NCBI GenBank assembly: GCA_902803345.1
Contig: CADCPV010000042.1
Coordinates: forward strand, 1-20,864
DNA: 20,864 nucleotides
Direction of reading: 5' to 3'
Origin: an uncultured Eubacteriales bacterium
GTDB lineage: Bacteria > Bacillota_A > Clostridia > Lachnospirales > Lachnospiraceae
Below the pieces are notes generated by a model. That model saw only the letters and a program-made list of their open reading frames with translations. It had not been told where the DNA came from and did not search any database. Shown one piece after another: positions 6,422 through 14,481 of the stretch (positions are counted from its first letter, which is position 1; each line of letters opens with the position of its first letter). The position numbers and the translations under genes were made by a program.

Positions 6422-7630
6422 ATGATCAAGACCCCGTTAAAAGAGGTCCGCGTCGCATTTATCGGATGCGGCGTGATTTCCCACAATCACATGCGTTCCT
6501 ATACCCAGATGGACAATGTAAAAGTGGTTGCGGCCTGCGACATTGACAAACCGAGGCTGGAGGCCTGGTGCGCCCGCTACGGTGTTGAAAACATGTACAC
6601 GGATTACCGTGAAATGTTGAAGCGCGATGACATTGACTCGGTTGACGTCTGCGTACACAACAACCTGCACCTTCCGATGACGCTGGCGGTGCTGCGCTCC
6701 GGACGTCACTGCTTCTGTGAAAAGCCGATGGCGGCAAGTTACAAAGATGCGAAGCGGATGTACGATGAATGGCAGCGGCTGAAAGCGGAAACCGGCGTGG
6801 AGCTGGCGGTGCAGGTCGATACAATTTTCAAGCCGCAGACCCGTCTTGCAAAGAAGATGGTGGAAAACGGAGAACTCGGCCATGTGTACTATATCCGCTG
6901 TCTCGGCCACAGACGCCGGAACCGTCCGGGTCTCGATTCCGACCTGTCGGTGAATTTCTACAACAAAGAGCTTGCAGGCCACGGCGCGGTATTCGACATG
7001 GGCGTGTACCATATCGCGCAGATGCTCTATATTCTCGGCCTTCCGAAATTGGAGCGCGTGACGGGCATGTGCTATCTGGAGCCGCCGAGAAATGAGAAGA
7101 TGCTCGAAGGCCGGGAATTCGGCGTCGAAGACCTTGGGCTCGGTTTTGCAGCCTATGAGAACGGCCTGACCTTCGAATTCATGGAGAGCTGGGCGCTTCA
7201 TGTGGACGATGTCGGAAGTTCCTTTATTGCCGGCTCTCTCGGAGGCCTGCGGTTCACGAACGAGGAAGTGCGCGGCCGGAACTGGCCGGCGCCGGGTCTG
7301 AAGTATATCACGACAAAAGACGAGCGGGATATCGATATCGACCTTCGCGTGAATGATTACGAAAACAATTTCTATGAGAAGAAGCTCGATCCTGATATGC
7401 AGTACTATGACAATAATTTCGAGCACTGGATCGCGTATCTGACAGGCAAAATCGACGAGCGCATCAATACACCGCTGATCACACTGAACACGGCATTTCT
7501 GAGTGAGGGCATATTCCTTTCGAGCGAGCTTCGGCGTGAGATCCGCGCTGAAGAAATCGAGGCTCTTTCCGAATCGATCGCGCTGACTTCTCAGGAAACG
7601 CCCTGGGGCACTTTTGAATACGAACTGTAA
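6422..7630 (+). CDS. Gfo/Idh/MocA-family NAD(P)-dependent oxidoreductase
   Basis: A 402-aa soluble dehydrogenase with an N-terminal Rossmann fold. The dinucleotide-binding loop GCGVISHNH is at residues 15-23, an acidic strand end (ACDID) follows at about 39-43, and the conserved EKP (residues 100-102) carries the catalytic-site Lys. The C-terminal alpha/beta substrate domain contains MGVYHIAQMLYILG. The family acts on sugars, inositols and related polyols. The exact substrate cannot be read. AAAGGAG lies upstream of the ATG. The TIM-barrel gene follows after 11 bases with its own strong ribosome binding site. Such pairs usually carry out successive oxidation and isomerisation or epimerisation steps in sugar catabolism. 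Confidence 0.9.
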   Translation: MIKTPLKEVRVAFIGCGVISHNHMRSYTQMDNVKVVAACDIDKPRLEAWCARYGVENMYTDYREMLKRDDIDSVDVCVHNNLHLPMTLAVLRSGRHCFCEKPMAASYKDAKRMYDEWQRLKAETGVELAVQVDTIFKPQTRLAKKMVENGELGHVYYIRCLGHRRRNRPGLDSDLSVNFYNKELAGHGAVFDMGVYHIAQMLYILGLPKLERVTGMCYLEPPRNEKMLEGREFGVEDLGLGFAAYENGLTFEFMESWALHVDDVGSSFIAGSLGGLRFTNEEVRGRNWPAPGLKYITTKDERDIDIDLRVNDYENNFYEKKLDPDMQYYDNNFEHWIAYLTGKIDERINTPLITLNTAFLSEGIFLSSELRREIRAEEIEALSESIALTSQETPWGTFEYEL

Positions 7631-7641
7631 GGAGGTTTGAC

Positions 7642-8523
7642 ATGGCTGATATGAAGGTTTCGGTTGCTTCCTATTCCTTTCATGGGATGATCAATGCGGG
7701 TGAGATGGATGTTTTCTCCTATCTGGACCTCTTAAAATACCGCTATCACGTGGATTACGCGGATATCTGGACCGAGGGCTGCCTGAAAACGCTGGATGTG
7801 GAATTCCTGAAAAGGATCCGGAAGGCAATGGATGAGCGGGGACTGACACTTGCGAATCTCTGTGTCGACGGTCCCTATATCTGGTGCGACGATCCCGAAG
7901 AGCGGGCCGCGCATAAGGCTTCGATGCTGGAGTACCTCCGGGCTGCGGAAATTCTCGGCGCAAAGACTGTCCGGATCGATTTCGGCGTGGACGGAGAAGG
8001 GATGAAAACCGCTTTCAGAAGAAGAAATGCCGCGCCGGAAGAGGTATACACGATGAGTGAGGAAGCATTCACCTATCTCGCGGACACCTACCGTGAATAC
8101 TGCGGAATCGTGTCGAATTTCGGCGCAAAGATCGGTCCCGAAAACCACTGGGGCTGGGACCGGATTCCGGCTTATCTCCGGAAAGTATATGATGCAGTCG
8201 ATCACCCGGCTTACGGACACCTGTACCATCTCAGCAATTTCTATGATGATCCGGAAGGCGGAGAGGCATTCTGCATCGAACACGCGATGCACACCCATTT
8301 CCATGCCAACTCGATGCCCTATGCGATCGATGTCGCGCGGAAGCTGTATCAGTCCGGTTATCAGGGGACTTACGGCGTAGAGCATCATTCAGGGAAGCTG
8401 GAACCGCAGCGCGTGGAATGGCAGCTTGCATCGCTTCGGGAAATCCTTGCGGAGATTCGGTTAGAGGAAGAGACCGGTGTCGCCTGTGAAAAGGCTTACA
8501 TGAACAGCATGTACGGAGTCTGA
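7642..8523 (+). CDS. Sugar phosphate isomerase/epimerase-like TIM-barrel protein
   Basis: A 293-aa protein of the xylose-isomerase-like / AP endonuclease 2 superfamily (IolE/IolI-like). Candidate metal-binding residues are Glu167 (GPENHWGW), His217/His219 (HTHFHAN) and Glu247 (YGVEHHSG), with NFYDDPEG between them. These fit the E-D-H-E divalent metal site of the fold. TAAGGAGG precedes the ATG by a few bases. It is co-transcribed with the Gfo/Idh/MocA oxidoreductase. Likely a ketose or inosose epimerase, isomerase or dehydratase. No transporter or kinase for the substrate is in the window, so the pathway stays unassigned. Confidence 0.87.
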   Translation: MADMKVSVASYSFHGMINAGEMDVFSYLDLLKYRYHVDYADIWTEGCLKTLDVEFLKRIRKAMDERGLTLANLCVDGPYIWCDDPEERAAHKASMLEYLRAAEILGAKTVRIDFGVDGEGMKTAFRRRNAAPEEVYTMSEEAFTYLADTYREYCGIVSNFGAKIGPENHWGWDRIPAYLRKVYDAVDHPAYGHLYHLSNFYDDPEGGEAFCIEHAMHTHFHANSMPYAIDVARKLYQSGYQGTYGVEHHSGKLEPQRVEWQLASLREILAEIRLEEETGVACEKAYMNSMYGV

Positions 8524-8561
8524 AGCACTTCAAACGGGCAGGTTTATCTTAACGGCAGAAT

Positions 8562-8587
8562 CTGTACCGGCGAAAGACCCGGTTCAG
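8562..8587. terminator. Possible shared hairpin between convergent genes
   Basis: CTGTACCGG (8562-8570) pairs with CCGGTTCAG (8579-8587) with one T-T mismatch and an 8-nt loop. It overlaps the stop codon of the minus-strand WYL gene and lies between two convergent genes. Neither strand has a clear T-run, so terminator function is uncertain. Confidence 0.3.
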
Positions 8588-9576
8588 GTTTGATACAGCC
8601 CGGACAGGATCCGGATCTCCGCCTTCATTTTCTGCACAACAGAATCTGGGGCGATGATCCGGATTCTGCCGGAAAGCGCCATGATCCACCCTAAAAACTG
8701 CGGCGAGACAGCCACGTTCACCATGGTTTTAAAGTGCCGGTCATCTGTCGGAATGATCGGGATTTCCTTCCCGAAACGGTCAATCAGGATGCCCGCGAGG
8801 TCATTTTCGGCTTCGAGGCTCACCCGGATCTCCTCGCCGCCGTACATGCCGAAGAGGCTTCTCGTGTAGCGCGGGATATTGAAGGCATGAAAGGCCTCCT
8901 GGCCCTCGCGCCGCTCGGAGCAGACAGAGATCCGAAGCATCTTGTCCACGCGGTAGTGCTTGATTTTCTGATCTTCGCTGTCATACGCGACCAGATAGTA
9001 GTTTTCGTTATCCCAGAGAAGTGCCCAGGGACTGACCTGGTACCAGGCCCCTTCGTGCCGGAGCACAGGCTCCTTTTTCAGGTTCCACTGGAAATACTGG
9101 AAGCGGATCTGCCGGTCTTTTCCGATGGCTTCGTGCAGGGTATCCACGTTGTAGTAGATGCTCTCGTTCATGGACTTGATGCGCCCGGAGATAATGACCT
9201 GACGGTTCAGTTCACCCGCCTCATAGCGGCTGACGAGCGTTTCCAGCTTCCTGATCAGTTCCTGGGATTTCCGGTCGGTAATGAATTTGGCGGACTGGAC
9301 GGAATCCACTAAAAGTTTCAGTTCCGGAAGCTCAAAGATCCGCCCGCCGATGTGATAATGATGCTCCCGGCCTTCCTGTACCTTGATGATGTCGATGCCG
9401 AAATGCCGCAGCTCTTCAAAATCCTGATAGAGCGTTTTCCGGTCGGCTTTTACATCATAGGCTCCGAGCTTCGAAATGATTTCCTGCAGCGTAATTCCAT
9501 GCTGCTCATCGGTTTCCTCCGAAAAAATCTTCACGAGATATAAGAGTTTCAGCTTCTGGTTTGAAGAGCGGGCCAT
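8584..9576 (-). CDS. WYL-domain transcriptional regulator (YafY-like)
   Basis: A 330-aa regulator with an N-terminal helix-turn-helix (about residues 1-70, beginning MARSSNQKLKLLYLVKIF) and a C-terminal WYL domain. The core WYQVSPWALLWDNENYYLVAYD lies around 200, and a C-terminal WCX-type extension follows. WYL domains sense nucleic acids or nucleotides in the few characterised members. The ATG at 9576 is chosen because GGAGGC lies just upstream. An in-frame extension to 9765 would run through the zinc-ribbon gene in another frame and has no ribosome binding site. It is the last gene of a minus-strand cluster with a zinc ribbon and a microprotein. Target genes are unknown. The divergent 323-aa gene is a candidate. 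Confidence 0.88.
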   Translation of the reverse strand: MARSSNQKLKLLYLVKIFSEETDEQHGITLQEIISKLGAYDVKADRKTLYQDFEELRHFGIDIIKVQEGREHHYHIGGRIFELPELKLLVDSVQSAKFITDRKSQELIRKLETLVSRYEAGELNRQVIISGRIKSMNESIYYNVDTLHEAIGKDRQIRFQYFQWNLKKEPVLRHEGAWYQVSPWALLWDNENYYLVAYDSEDQKIKHYRVDKMLRISVCSERREGQEAFHAFNIPRYTRSLFGMYGGEEIRVSLEAENDLAGILIDRFGKEIPIIPTDDRHFKTMVNVAVSPQFLGWIMALSGRIRIIAPDSVVQKMKAEIRILSGLYQT

Positions 9577-9596
9577 AGGAGCCTCCTTCTGTAGAT

Positions 9597-9782
9597 TCAG
9601 TGCCTGGCTCGTCTGATTTTCATCGGCCGTCCGGGCAGATACGGCAGTTTCTTCGGGACAGACAAAAGAAGTCCGACGACTTTTCTTCCGCAGGTGATGC
9701 ACTCCATGGAACCGTTGGTTTCCAGAAGATCCAGACCGGTGTTGACTGTGCCGCAGCAGGGGCATTTGACGGTATATTTCAT
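9597..9782 (-). CDS. 61-aa zinc-ribbon protein
   Basis: The protein begins MKYTVKCPCCGTVN and contains two CxxC knuckles (Cys7-Pro-Cys-Cys10 and ECITCGR), a compact zinc ribbon, followed by a basic tail (RPMKIRRARH). GGAG lies 7 bases upstream of the ATG at 9782, so this start is preferred over a longer in-frame one at 9845 that would overlap the upstream microprotein. It sits 20 bases from the WYL gene and 13 bases after the microprotein. Zinc ribbons of this size often bind nucleic acid or protein. The specific role is unknown. Confidence 0.75.
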   Translation of the reverse strand: MKYTVKCPCCGTVNTGLDLLETNGSMECITCGRKVVGLLLSVPKKLPYLPGRPMKIRRARH

Positions 9783-9795
9783 GACAGCGCTCCTT

Positions 9796-9906
9796 TCAGT
9801 TCTCGGAATCTTCGAGGTAATCCCGGTATTCCTCATCGCTGGCAAAGAGCATGAACTCGCCGTTTACATTTCCCATATAGCCGTCTTCTGTAAGATATCC
9901 GTACAT
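9796..9906 (-). CDS. 36-aa acidic microprotein
   Basis: ATG at 9906 with a near-perfect AAGGAGGT about 5 bases upstream. The peptide begins MYGYLTEDGYMGNVNGEFML and ends in an acidic Glu/Asp/Tyr-rich tail (SDEEYRDYLEDSEN). The very strong ribosome binding site and tight spacing to the zinc-ribbon gene support it as real and as first gene of the minus-strand cluster. I do not know a function. A TATGAT -10-like hexamer (plus strand 9939-9944) lies upstream without a convincing -35. Confidence 0.65.
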   Translation of the reverse strand: MYGYLTEDGYMGNVNGEFMLFASDEEYRDYLEDSEN

Positions 9907-9993
9907 TGCGGGACCTCCTTGTTGTTTGATCTGCCTGTATCATACAACGAATGCTGTCCCAAAAAACTCCCTCAATAGAAAGAATACACCATT

Positions 9994-10023
9994 TTGACTT
10001 TGATTTCCACCGGAAAATAAAAA
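9994..10023 (+). promoter_or_regulatory. Possible promoter of the 323-aa gene
   Basis: TTGACT at 9994-9999, an 18-base spacer and TAAAAA at 10018-10023. The -10 is poor and the leader would be very short. The divergent intergenic region 9907-10041 otherwise shows only A/T-rich stretches. Confidence 0.35.
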
Positions 10024-10041
10024 AGAAAGAAGGATTCTGAA

Positions 10042-11013
10042 ATGCTGTACCTGAAATACATGGAAGAAGGAAACAGTCTGACCAATACGCTGGCGTTTAT
10101 CCGCGCGCAGAAAGCGCTGCCGAATGCCGGCGGGCAGGAGATTCGCGGCTCGGAAGCATACCGGGATCTGATCCGCTGTCTGCTTTCTTTTGAAAAGCTG
10201 TATTTTCTTGCTTCCAATAACCAGCGCGAAGGCTCGACCTCCGTTCCCCGCATCTCGGACCATCCGAACTTCGGACTCATCATGAATGTATTCACGATGT
10301 CGCGCTTTTGCGATGACTACGCGAATCACTTCAAGGGAGCGGAAATGTTTTTTGTCGAAGTCCCGAGGGACGGCGGACAAGCGGGACTGTTTGAATCGGT
10401 ATTCCAGATCGCGTCCATGACCGGTGTCAAAAACATCATCGTCAACGAGGGGCAGGAGTATACGGTCATCCCGATCAGCGATATCAGGTCAATCGGCGGC
10501 CTTTCGGACCGCGCGTCAAGCGTGCTTCAGGGATCCGCGCTGGACCTTGCGCTTTCGGAGGGGAAATTTGATGTTTCCTTTCAGCGGTCCAGATGCTTTA
10601 AGCACGGCATGGACATCATGCATTACGCCTACCAGACGCAATTCCCGCTGAGCTGGGACAGCATTCTTCGGAAAGTGCAGGCGCTCGCCGATGAATTTTC
10701 ATGGTTCAATCTCGGGCGGAGAGAGATTTCCGGAGCCCCGGTCCAGATCATTGGCAGTTCAAGGGAGTTCCCGCTGAAAGACATCCGGAATTCAAAGATT
10801 CGGGAAGAAGCCGGATGCGCGCTCATCATGGGCAGGAGCCGCGCGATGGACTGCGTCCTGCAGGTAGAGTTCTGGAACCAGCTGCAGGCTGTGGAACTGA
10901 CGGTTTTTGACGAGGATCCCAGCCATTACGCCGAGTCGGGCCATGTTTTTAACGAACACCGCTTTGACGTATACATGGATGCGATCGAAGATATCGCAGA
11001 CAGATCGAAGTGA
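10042..11013 (+). CDS. Uncharacterised 323-aa protein, possibly SseB-like
   Basis: A soluble protein with no signal peptide or membrane helices. AGGA lies 7 bases before the ATG. I do not recognise a firm family. Residues about 50-145 (LYFLAS..., NVFTMSRFCDDYA, then FFVEVP and GVKNIIVNEG) have the order of elements seen in SseB-type N-terminal domains: short strand, F-T-x-x-x-x-x-x-x-Y helix, hydrophobic strand, G-x-K-x-I-x-x-N. That comparison is tentative. The C-terminal half has no recognised motif. It is transcribed divergently from the WYL/zinc-ribbon/microprotein cluster, which suggests shared regulation. Confidence 0.6.
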   Translation: MLYLKYMEEGNSLTNTLAFIRAQKALPNAGGQEIRGSEAYRDLIRCLLSFEKLYFLASNNQREGSTSVPRISDHPNFGLIMNVFTMSRFCDDYANHFKGAEMFFVEVPRDGGQAGLFESVFQIASMTGVKNIIVNEGQEYTVIPISDIRSIGGLSDRASSVLQGSALDLALSEGKFDVSFQRSRCFKHGMDIMHYAYQTQFPLSWDSILRKVQALADEFSWFNLGRREISGAPVQIIGSSREFPLKDIRNSKIREEAGCALIMGRSRAMDCVLQVEFWNQLQAVELTVFDEDPSHYAESGHVFNEHRFDVYMDAIEDIADRSK

Positions 11014-11041
11014 TATTTCGCGGCGGAAGTCCTGAGATGTA

Positions 11042-11070
11042 TTTACAAGTAGCAGCATCTGTGCTACAAT
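11042..11070 (+). promoter_or_regulatory. Promoter with overlapping inverted repeat for the ferredoxin-like gene
   Basis: TTTACA at 11042-11047, a 17-base spacer and TACAAT at 11065-11070. GTAGCA (11049-11054) and TGCTAC (11062-11067) form a perfect 6-base inverted repeat inside the spacer and overlapping the -10. It is a candidate repressor site. Confidence 0.6.
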
Positions 11071-11103
11071 CAGGATGACCATTAAAAATCCGGAGGCTCT
11101 CCT

Positions 11104-11493
11104 ATGAAAAGAGTGAATGTATTGTCCATGAAGGACTGTGCGGCCTGTCGTCAGTGTGAAGTATCCTGCTCCACGGCGTTTTACAAGGCCTATGACCCGG
11201 ATCTCTCGTGCATCCGCATCTCTGCAAAACCCGACGGCAGCCCGAAGATCAGCTACTGCCTGCAGTGCGGTAAATGTGCCCGGACCTGCGAACATGAAGC
11301 GATTACACAGAACGCGCAGGGCGTATATATGATCAACCGGAAAAAATGTGTTGGCTGCGGAAAGTGTGCTGAAGCGTGCCCGATGAAGGTAATCGTACTG
11401 AAAGAAGGCGCCGGATACGCTTCGAAGTGCATTGCCTGCGGGATCTGCGTGAAGGGCTGTCCCATGGGGATCCTGGAGATCAACGAAGCCTGA
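11104..11493 (+). CDS. Four-cluster 4Fe-4S ferredoxin-like electron-transfer protein
   Basis: A 129-aa protein with four complete CxxCxxCxxxC motifs: Cys12/15/18/22, Cys52/55/58/62, Cys82/85/88/92 and Cys109/112/115/119. It can hold four [4Fe-4S] clusters. Motifs three and four have the CPM ending, and the architecture resembles HycB/CooF/DmsB-type electron-transfer subunits, though shorter. GGAGG precedes the ATG by 7 bases. It is monocistronic, with a promoter and a terminator of its own. No oxidoreductase catalytic subunit is adjacent, so its partner is unknown. Cytoplasmic, and expected in an anaerobe. Confidence 0.88.
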   Translation: MKRVNVLSMKDCAACRQCEVSCSTAFYKAYDPDLSCIRISAKPDGSPKISYCLQCGKCARTCEHEAITQNAQGVYMINRKKCVGCGKCAEACPMKVIVLKEGAGYASKCIACGICVKGCPMGILEINEA

Positions 11494-11527
11494 TTCCGAT
11501 CCTTTTACAGAGAAAAGTATTATATTT

Positions 11528-11564
11528 AAAGCATTCCGCAATACGAGCCGCGGAGTGCTTTTCC
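11528..11564 (+). terminator. Terminator after the ferredoxin-like gene
   Basis: AAAGCATTCCGC (11528-11539) pairs with GCGGAGTGCTTT (11550-11561) with one T-G pair and a 10-nt loop, followed by more T. Confidence 0.8.
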
Positions 11565-11577
11565 TTTGTGTCGGCGC

Positions 11578-11628
11578 TTGATTTTTGAGCGCTTTTGGAA
11601 TATACTGTTTCCTGACAACTGCGCAGTT
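11578..11628 (+). promoter_or_regulatory. Promoter and palindrome upstream of the Ca2+ ATPase gene
   Basis: TTGATT at 11578-11583, a 17-base spacer and TATACT at 11601-11606. A perfect 12-base palindrome AACTGCGCAGTT (11617-11628) lies just downstream of the predicted start near 11613, a good place for a repressor. Confidence 0.65.
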
Positions 11629-11672
11629 ATGGCGCAAGACAGACAGCAGAAGGACCTGACTGAGGGGAAAAG

Positions 11673-14414
11673 ATGGAAGAGAACAAAAAGACAAAATACT
11701 ACCTGGAAAAACCGGCGAAGATTCTGATCGACCTGAAGACGACGGAAAACGGACTGACGGAAGCGGAAGCAGAGAGACGGCTTCAGGAAAACGGAAAGAA
11801 CAAGCTGAAAGAAGCGGAGCATGACAGCCTCCTGAAGAAGTTCTTCAAGGCGCTCGCCGACCCGATGATCATTATGCTGATCGCAGCAGCGGCGGTTCAG
11901 GCGATTGTGACGGTCATCGAAGCCGGCGGAAAGCCGGGCATTCGGGATTTCATGGACGTGATCGTCATTCTGATCGTGGTCGTCATCAACAGCATTCTGA
12001 GCCTGATTCAGGAAAGCAAGGCGGAAGCGGCGATGGATGCGCTGACGCAGATGACGGCGGCCACTTCCAAGATCATGCGCGACGGAAAGGTCACAGTGAT
12101 CAAAAGCGAAGACGCGGTTGTAGGCGATGTGGTCGTGCTGGAGGCAGGCGACTCGGTTCCCGCGGACTGTCGGATTTTAGAGGCGCACAGCCTGAAGGCG
12201 GAGGAAGCCGCCCTGACCGGTGAATCGGTGCCGGTCAACAAGCTTGTCGATATCCTGATGCTTCAGAAGGAGCAGCGGGATATTCCGCTCGGTGACCGCC
12301 GGAACATGCTCTACAGCGGTTCCACGATCGTATACGGCCGCGGAAAAGCTGTGATCACGGCGACCGGCATGGATACGGAAATGGGCCGGATTGCGGACGC
12401 ACTCTCCGAGGCGGAGAAAGAACAGACCCCGCTCCAGAAGAAGATGTCGGAGCTTTCCGTTTTCCTGACGAAACTCGTAATCGGCATCTGTATTGCCGTC
12501 TTTGTTGTGGGTATTGCGGAGTCCCTGCTGTTCTCCGGCGACGGCTTCAGCTGGCGCGTTCTCGGAGACGCTGCCCTGGATACCTTCATCGCAGCGATTG
12601 CGCTCGCCGTCGCGGCAATTCCGGAAGGCCTCCCCGCCGTCGTCACGGTTGTGCTGTCGATCGGCGTCACGGCCATGGCGAAACGCAAAGCCCTGATCCG
12701 GAAACTGACTGCCGTAGAAACGCTCGGCTGCACGCAGATCATCTGCTCCGATAAGACCGGTACGCTGACACAGAACAAGATGACCGTCGTCAAGACTTTT
12801 ACGGATGACGAAAAGCTTCTGGCAATGGCGATGGCACTGTGCTCGGATGCGGAAATCCAGCCGGGTGAGCAGGAATCCACCGGCGAACCGACGGAAGCCG
12901 CACTCGTGAATTATGCGTTTAAGATCGGCTATCCGAAATATGAGATGGCGGAAGAGCAGCCGCGTATCGGCGAAGCGCCTTTCGATTCTCTTCGGAAGAT
13001 GATGTCCACCGTTCATCAGGACGGGTCTTCCTATATTCAGTATACCAAAGGCGCTTTTGATGTAATTTTGGAGCGCTGCAGCGGATATCTTCGGGGCGGG
13101 AAAGTCATCCCGATGACGGATGAACTGCGGGCGAAGATCGCAGAGGTCAACAAGGAATACGCAGACAATGCACTTCGTGTCCTTTTAGCAGCGTACCGGA
13201 GATACGATGCAATGCCTGCTTCAATGGAGCCGGAAGACCTCGAAAAGGATCTCGTATTTATCGGCCTCATGGGCATGATTGATCCCTGCCGGCCGGAAGT
13301 CTATGACGCAATCCAGGAGTGCCGGGAAGCCGGCATACGGCCTGTGATGATTACCGGCGACCACAAGGACACCGCCGTCGCAATTGCAAAGGATCTCGGG
13401 ATCATCAAGGATGCTTCCGAGGCTATCGCAGGCGCGGAACTGGACCGCTATTCGGATGAAGAACTCCTGGAACTGGTGCCGCAGTATTCCGTCTATGCGC
13501 GTGTACAGCCGGAGCACAAGACCCGGATTGTCAACGCCTGGCAGACCCGCGGGATGGTAACCGCTATGACCGGCGACGGCGTGAACGACGCGCCTTCCAT
13601 CAAGGCCGCGGATATCGGCGTCGGCATGGGCATTACCGGTACCGACGTTACAAAGGGCGTTGCGGACATGGTGCTTGCGGACGACAATTTCGCAACCATT
13701 GTAAATGCAGTCGAAGAAGGCCGGAAGATTTACGACAATATCCTGAAGGTCCTGCAGTTCCAGCTGTCCACCAACATGTCCGAAGTGCTGATCATGTTCC
13801 TCGCGTCGATCCTGAATTTCAAGATTCTCGCGCCGGTGCACCTTCTGTGGATCAATATGGTGACCGATTCTCTGCCCGGCCTTGCGCTCGGCATGGAGAA
13901 GGCGGAATCCGACCTGATGAAGCGGAAACCCAGGGCTTCGACGGACGGGATTTTCGCCGGCGGAGCAGGGGCGGACATGATCTGGCAGGGCGTTTATATC
14001 GCCATTGTGGAGATTGCATCGTATCTGATCGGTTACCGGATGGTGAACGGCACACTTTCGGGCCTGATCGGCGGCCCCGCCTGTGCAAATGCAATGGCGA
14101 TGGTCTTTGTCACCGCAAGTTTCGCGGAAATGTTCTGCGCGCTTTCAATGCGCTCGAGAAACGGCTCGATTTTCTCGATCCATATGCTGAAAAACATCAA
14201 CTGGTGGCTTGTCGGCGCACTGGTGATTACGACGGCGCTGACCTTTGTCGCGGTGCTGGTTCCCGGCCTTCAGACCGTGTTCGGCATCGAGCGCGGCATG
14301 TTCACAGGCAGAGAACTCCGGGTTGCGATTGCGCTGGCACTGACGGTCATTCCGGTATTTGAGATCGGAAAAGCGGTGCGGAGAAGTCTTCCGCAGCAGG
14401 AAAAAGAAAACTGA
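11673..14414 (+). CDS. SERCA/PMCA-type (P2) Ca2+-translocating ATPase
   Basis: A 913-aa P-type ATPase with N-terminal cation-ATPase domain, actuator TGESVP, PEGL in M4 (Pro317-Glu318), phosphorylated Asp360 in DKTGTLTQNKM, and GDGVNDAPSIKAADIG starting at 634. M6 residues Asn728, Thr731 and Asp732 (WINMVTDSLPG) match the SERCA Ca2+ site (N-x-x-T-D). About ten membrane helices are expected. GAGGGG lies 5 bases before the ATG. It should pump Ca2+ out of the cytoplasm. Mn2+ transport is an alternative known in related pumps. Monocistronic behind its own promoter, or weakly linked to the esterase gene through the hairpin that follows. Confidence 0.92.
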   Translation: MEENKKTKYYLEKPAKILIDLKTTENGLTEAEAERRLQENGKNKLKEAEHDSLLKKFFKALADPMIIMLIAAAAVQAIVTVIEAGGKPGIRDFMDVIVILIVVVINSILSLIQESKAEAAMDALTQMTAATSKIMRDGKVTVIKSEDAVVGDVVVLEAGDSVPADCRILEAHSLKAEEAALTGESVPVNKLVDILMLQKEQRDIPLGDRRNMLYSGSTIVYGRGKAVITATGMDTEMGRIADALSEAEKEQTPLQKKMSELSVFLTKLVIGICIAVFVVGIAESLLFSGDGFSWRVLGDAALDTFIAAIALAVAAIPEGLPAVVTVVLSIGVTAMAKRKALIRKLTAVETLGCTQIICSDKTGTLTQNKMTVVKTFTDDEKLLAMAMALCSDAEIQPGEQESTGEPTEAALVNYAFKIGYPKYEMAEEQPRIGEAPFDSLRKMMSTVHQDGSSYIQYTKGAFDVILERCSGYLRGGKVIPMTDELRAKIAEVNKEYADNALRVLLAAYRRYDAMPASMEPEDLEKDLVFIGLMGMIDPCRPEVYDAIQECREAGIRPVMITGDHKDTAVAIAKDLGIIKDASEAIAGAELDRYSDEELLELVPQYSVYARVQPEHKTRIVNAWQTRGMVTAMTGDGVNDAPSIKAADIGVGMGITGTDVTKGVADMVLADDNFATIVNAVEEGRKIYDNILKVLQFQLSTNMSEVLIMFLASILNFKILAPVHLLWINMVTDSLPGLALGMEKAESDLMKRKPRASTDGIFAGGAGADMIWQGVYIAIVEIASYLIGYRMVNGTLSGLIGGPACANAMAMVFVTASFAEMFCALSMRSRNGSIFSIHMLKNINWWLVGALVITTALTFVAVLVPGLQTVFGIERGMFTGRELRVAIALALTVIPVFEIGKAVRRSLPQQEKEN

Positions 14415-14428
14415 TTTGGTATTATAAT

Positions 14429-14466
14429 GCGAAACCGCCGGAGAGGATCATCTCCGGCGGTTTCGC
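14429..14466 (+). terminator. Strong 16-bp hairpin between ATPase and esterase
   Basis: Positions 14429-14444 (GCGAAACCGCCGGAGA) pair perfectly with 14451-14466 around a 6-nt loop. No T-run follows directly (the T's are inside the stem), and the esterase ATG is only 15 bases downstream. It could terminate the ATPase transcript or attenuate the esterase. No separate esterase promoter is evident, apart from an isolated TATAAT at 14423-14428. Confidence 0.6.
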
Positions 14467-14481
14467 GGAAAGGATATAAAA

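Noticed and set aside
9577..9765. N-terminal extension of the WYL regulator to 9765
   Set aside because: It overlaps the zinc-ribbon gene out of frame and has no ribosome binding site. The start at 9576 has GGAGGC upstream and gives a normal helix-turn-helix N terminus.
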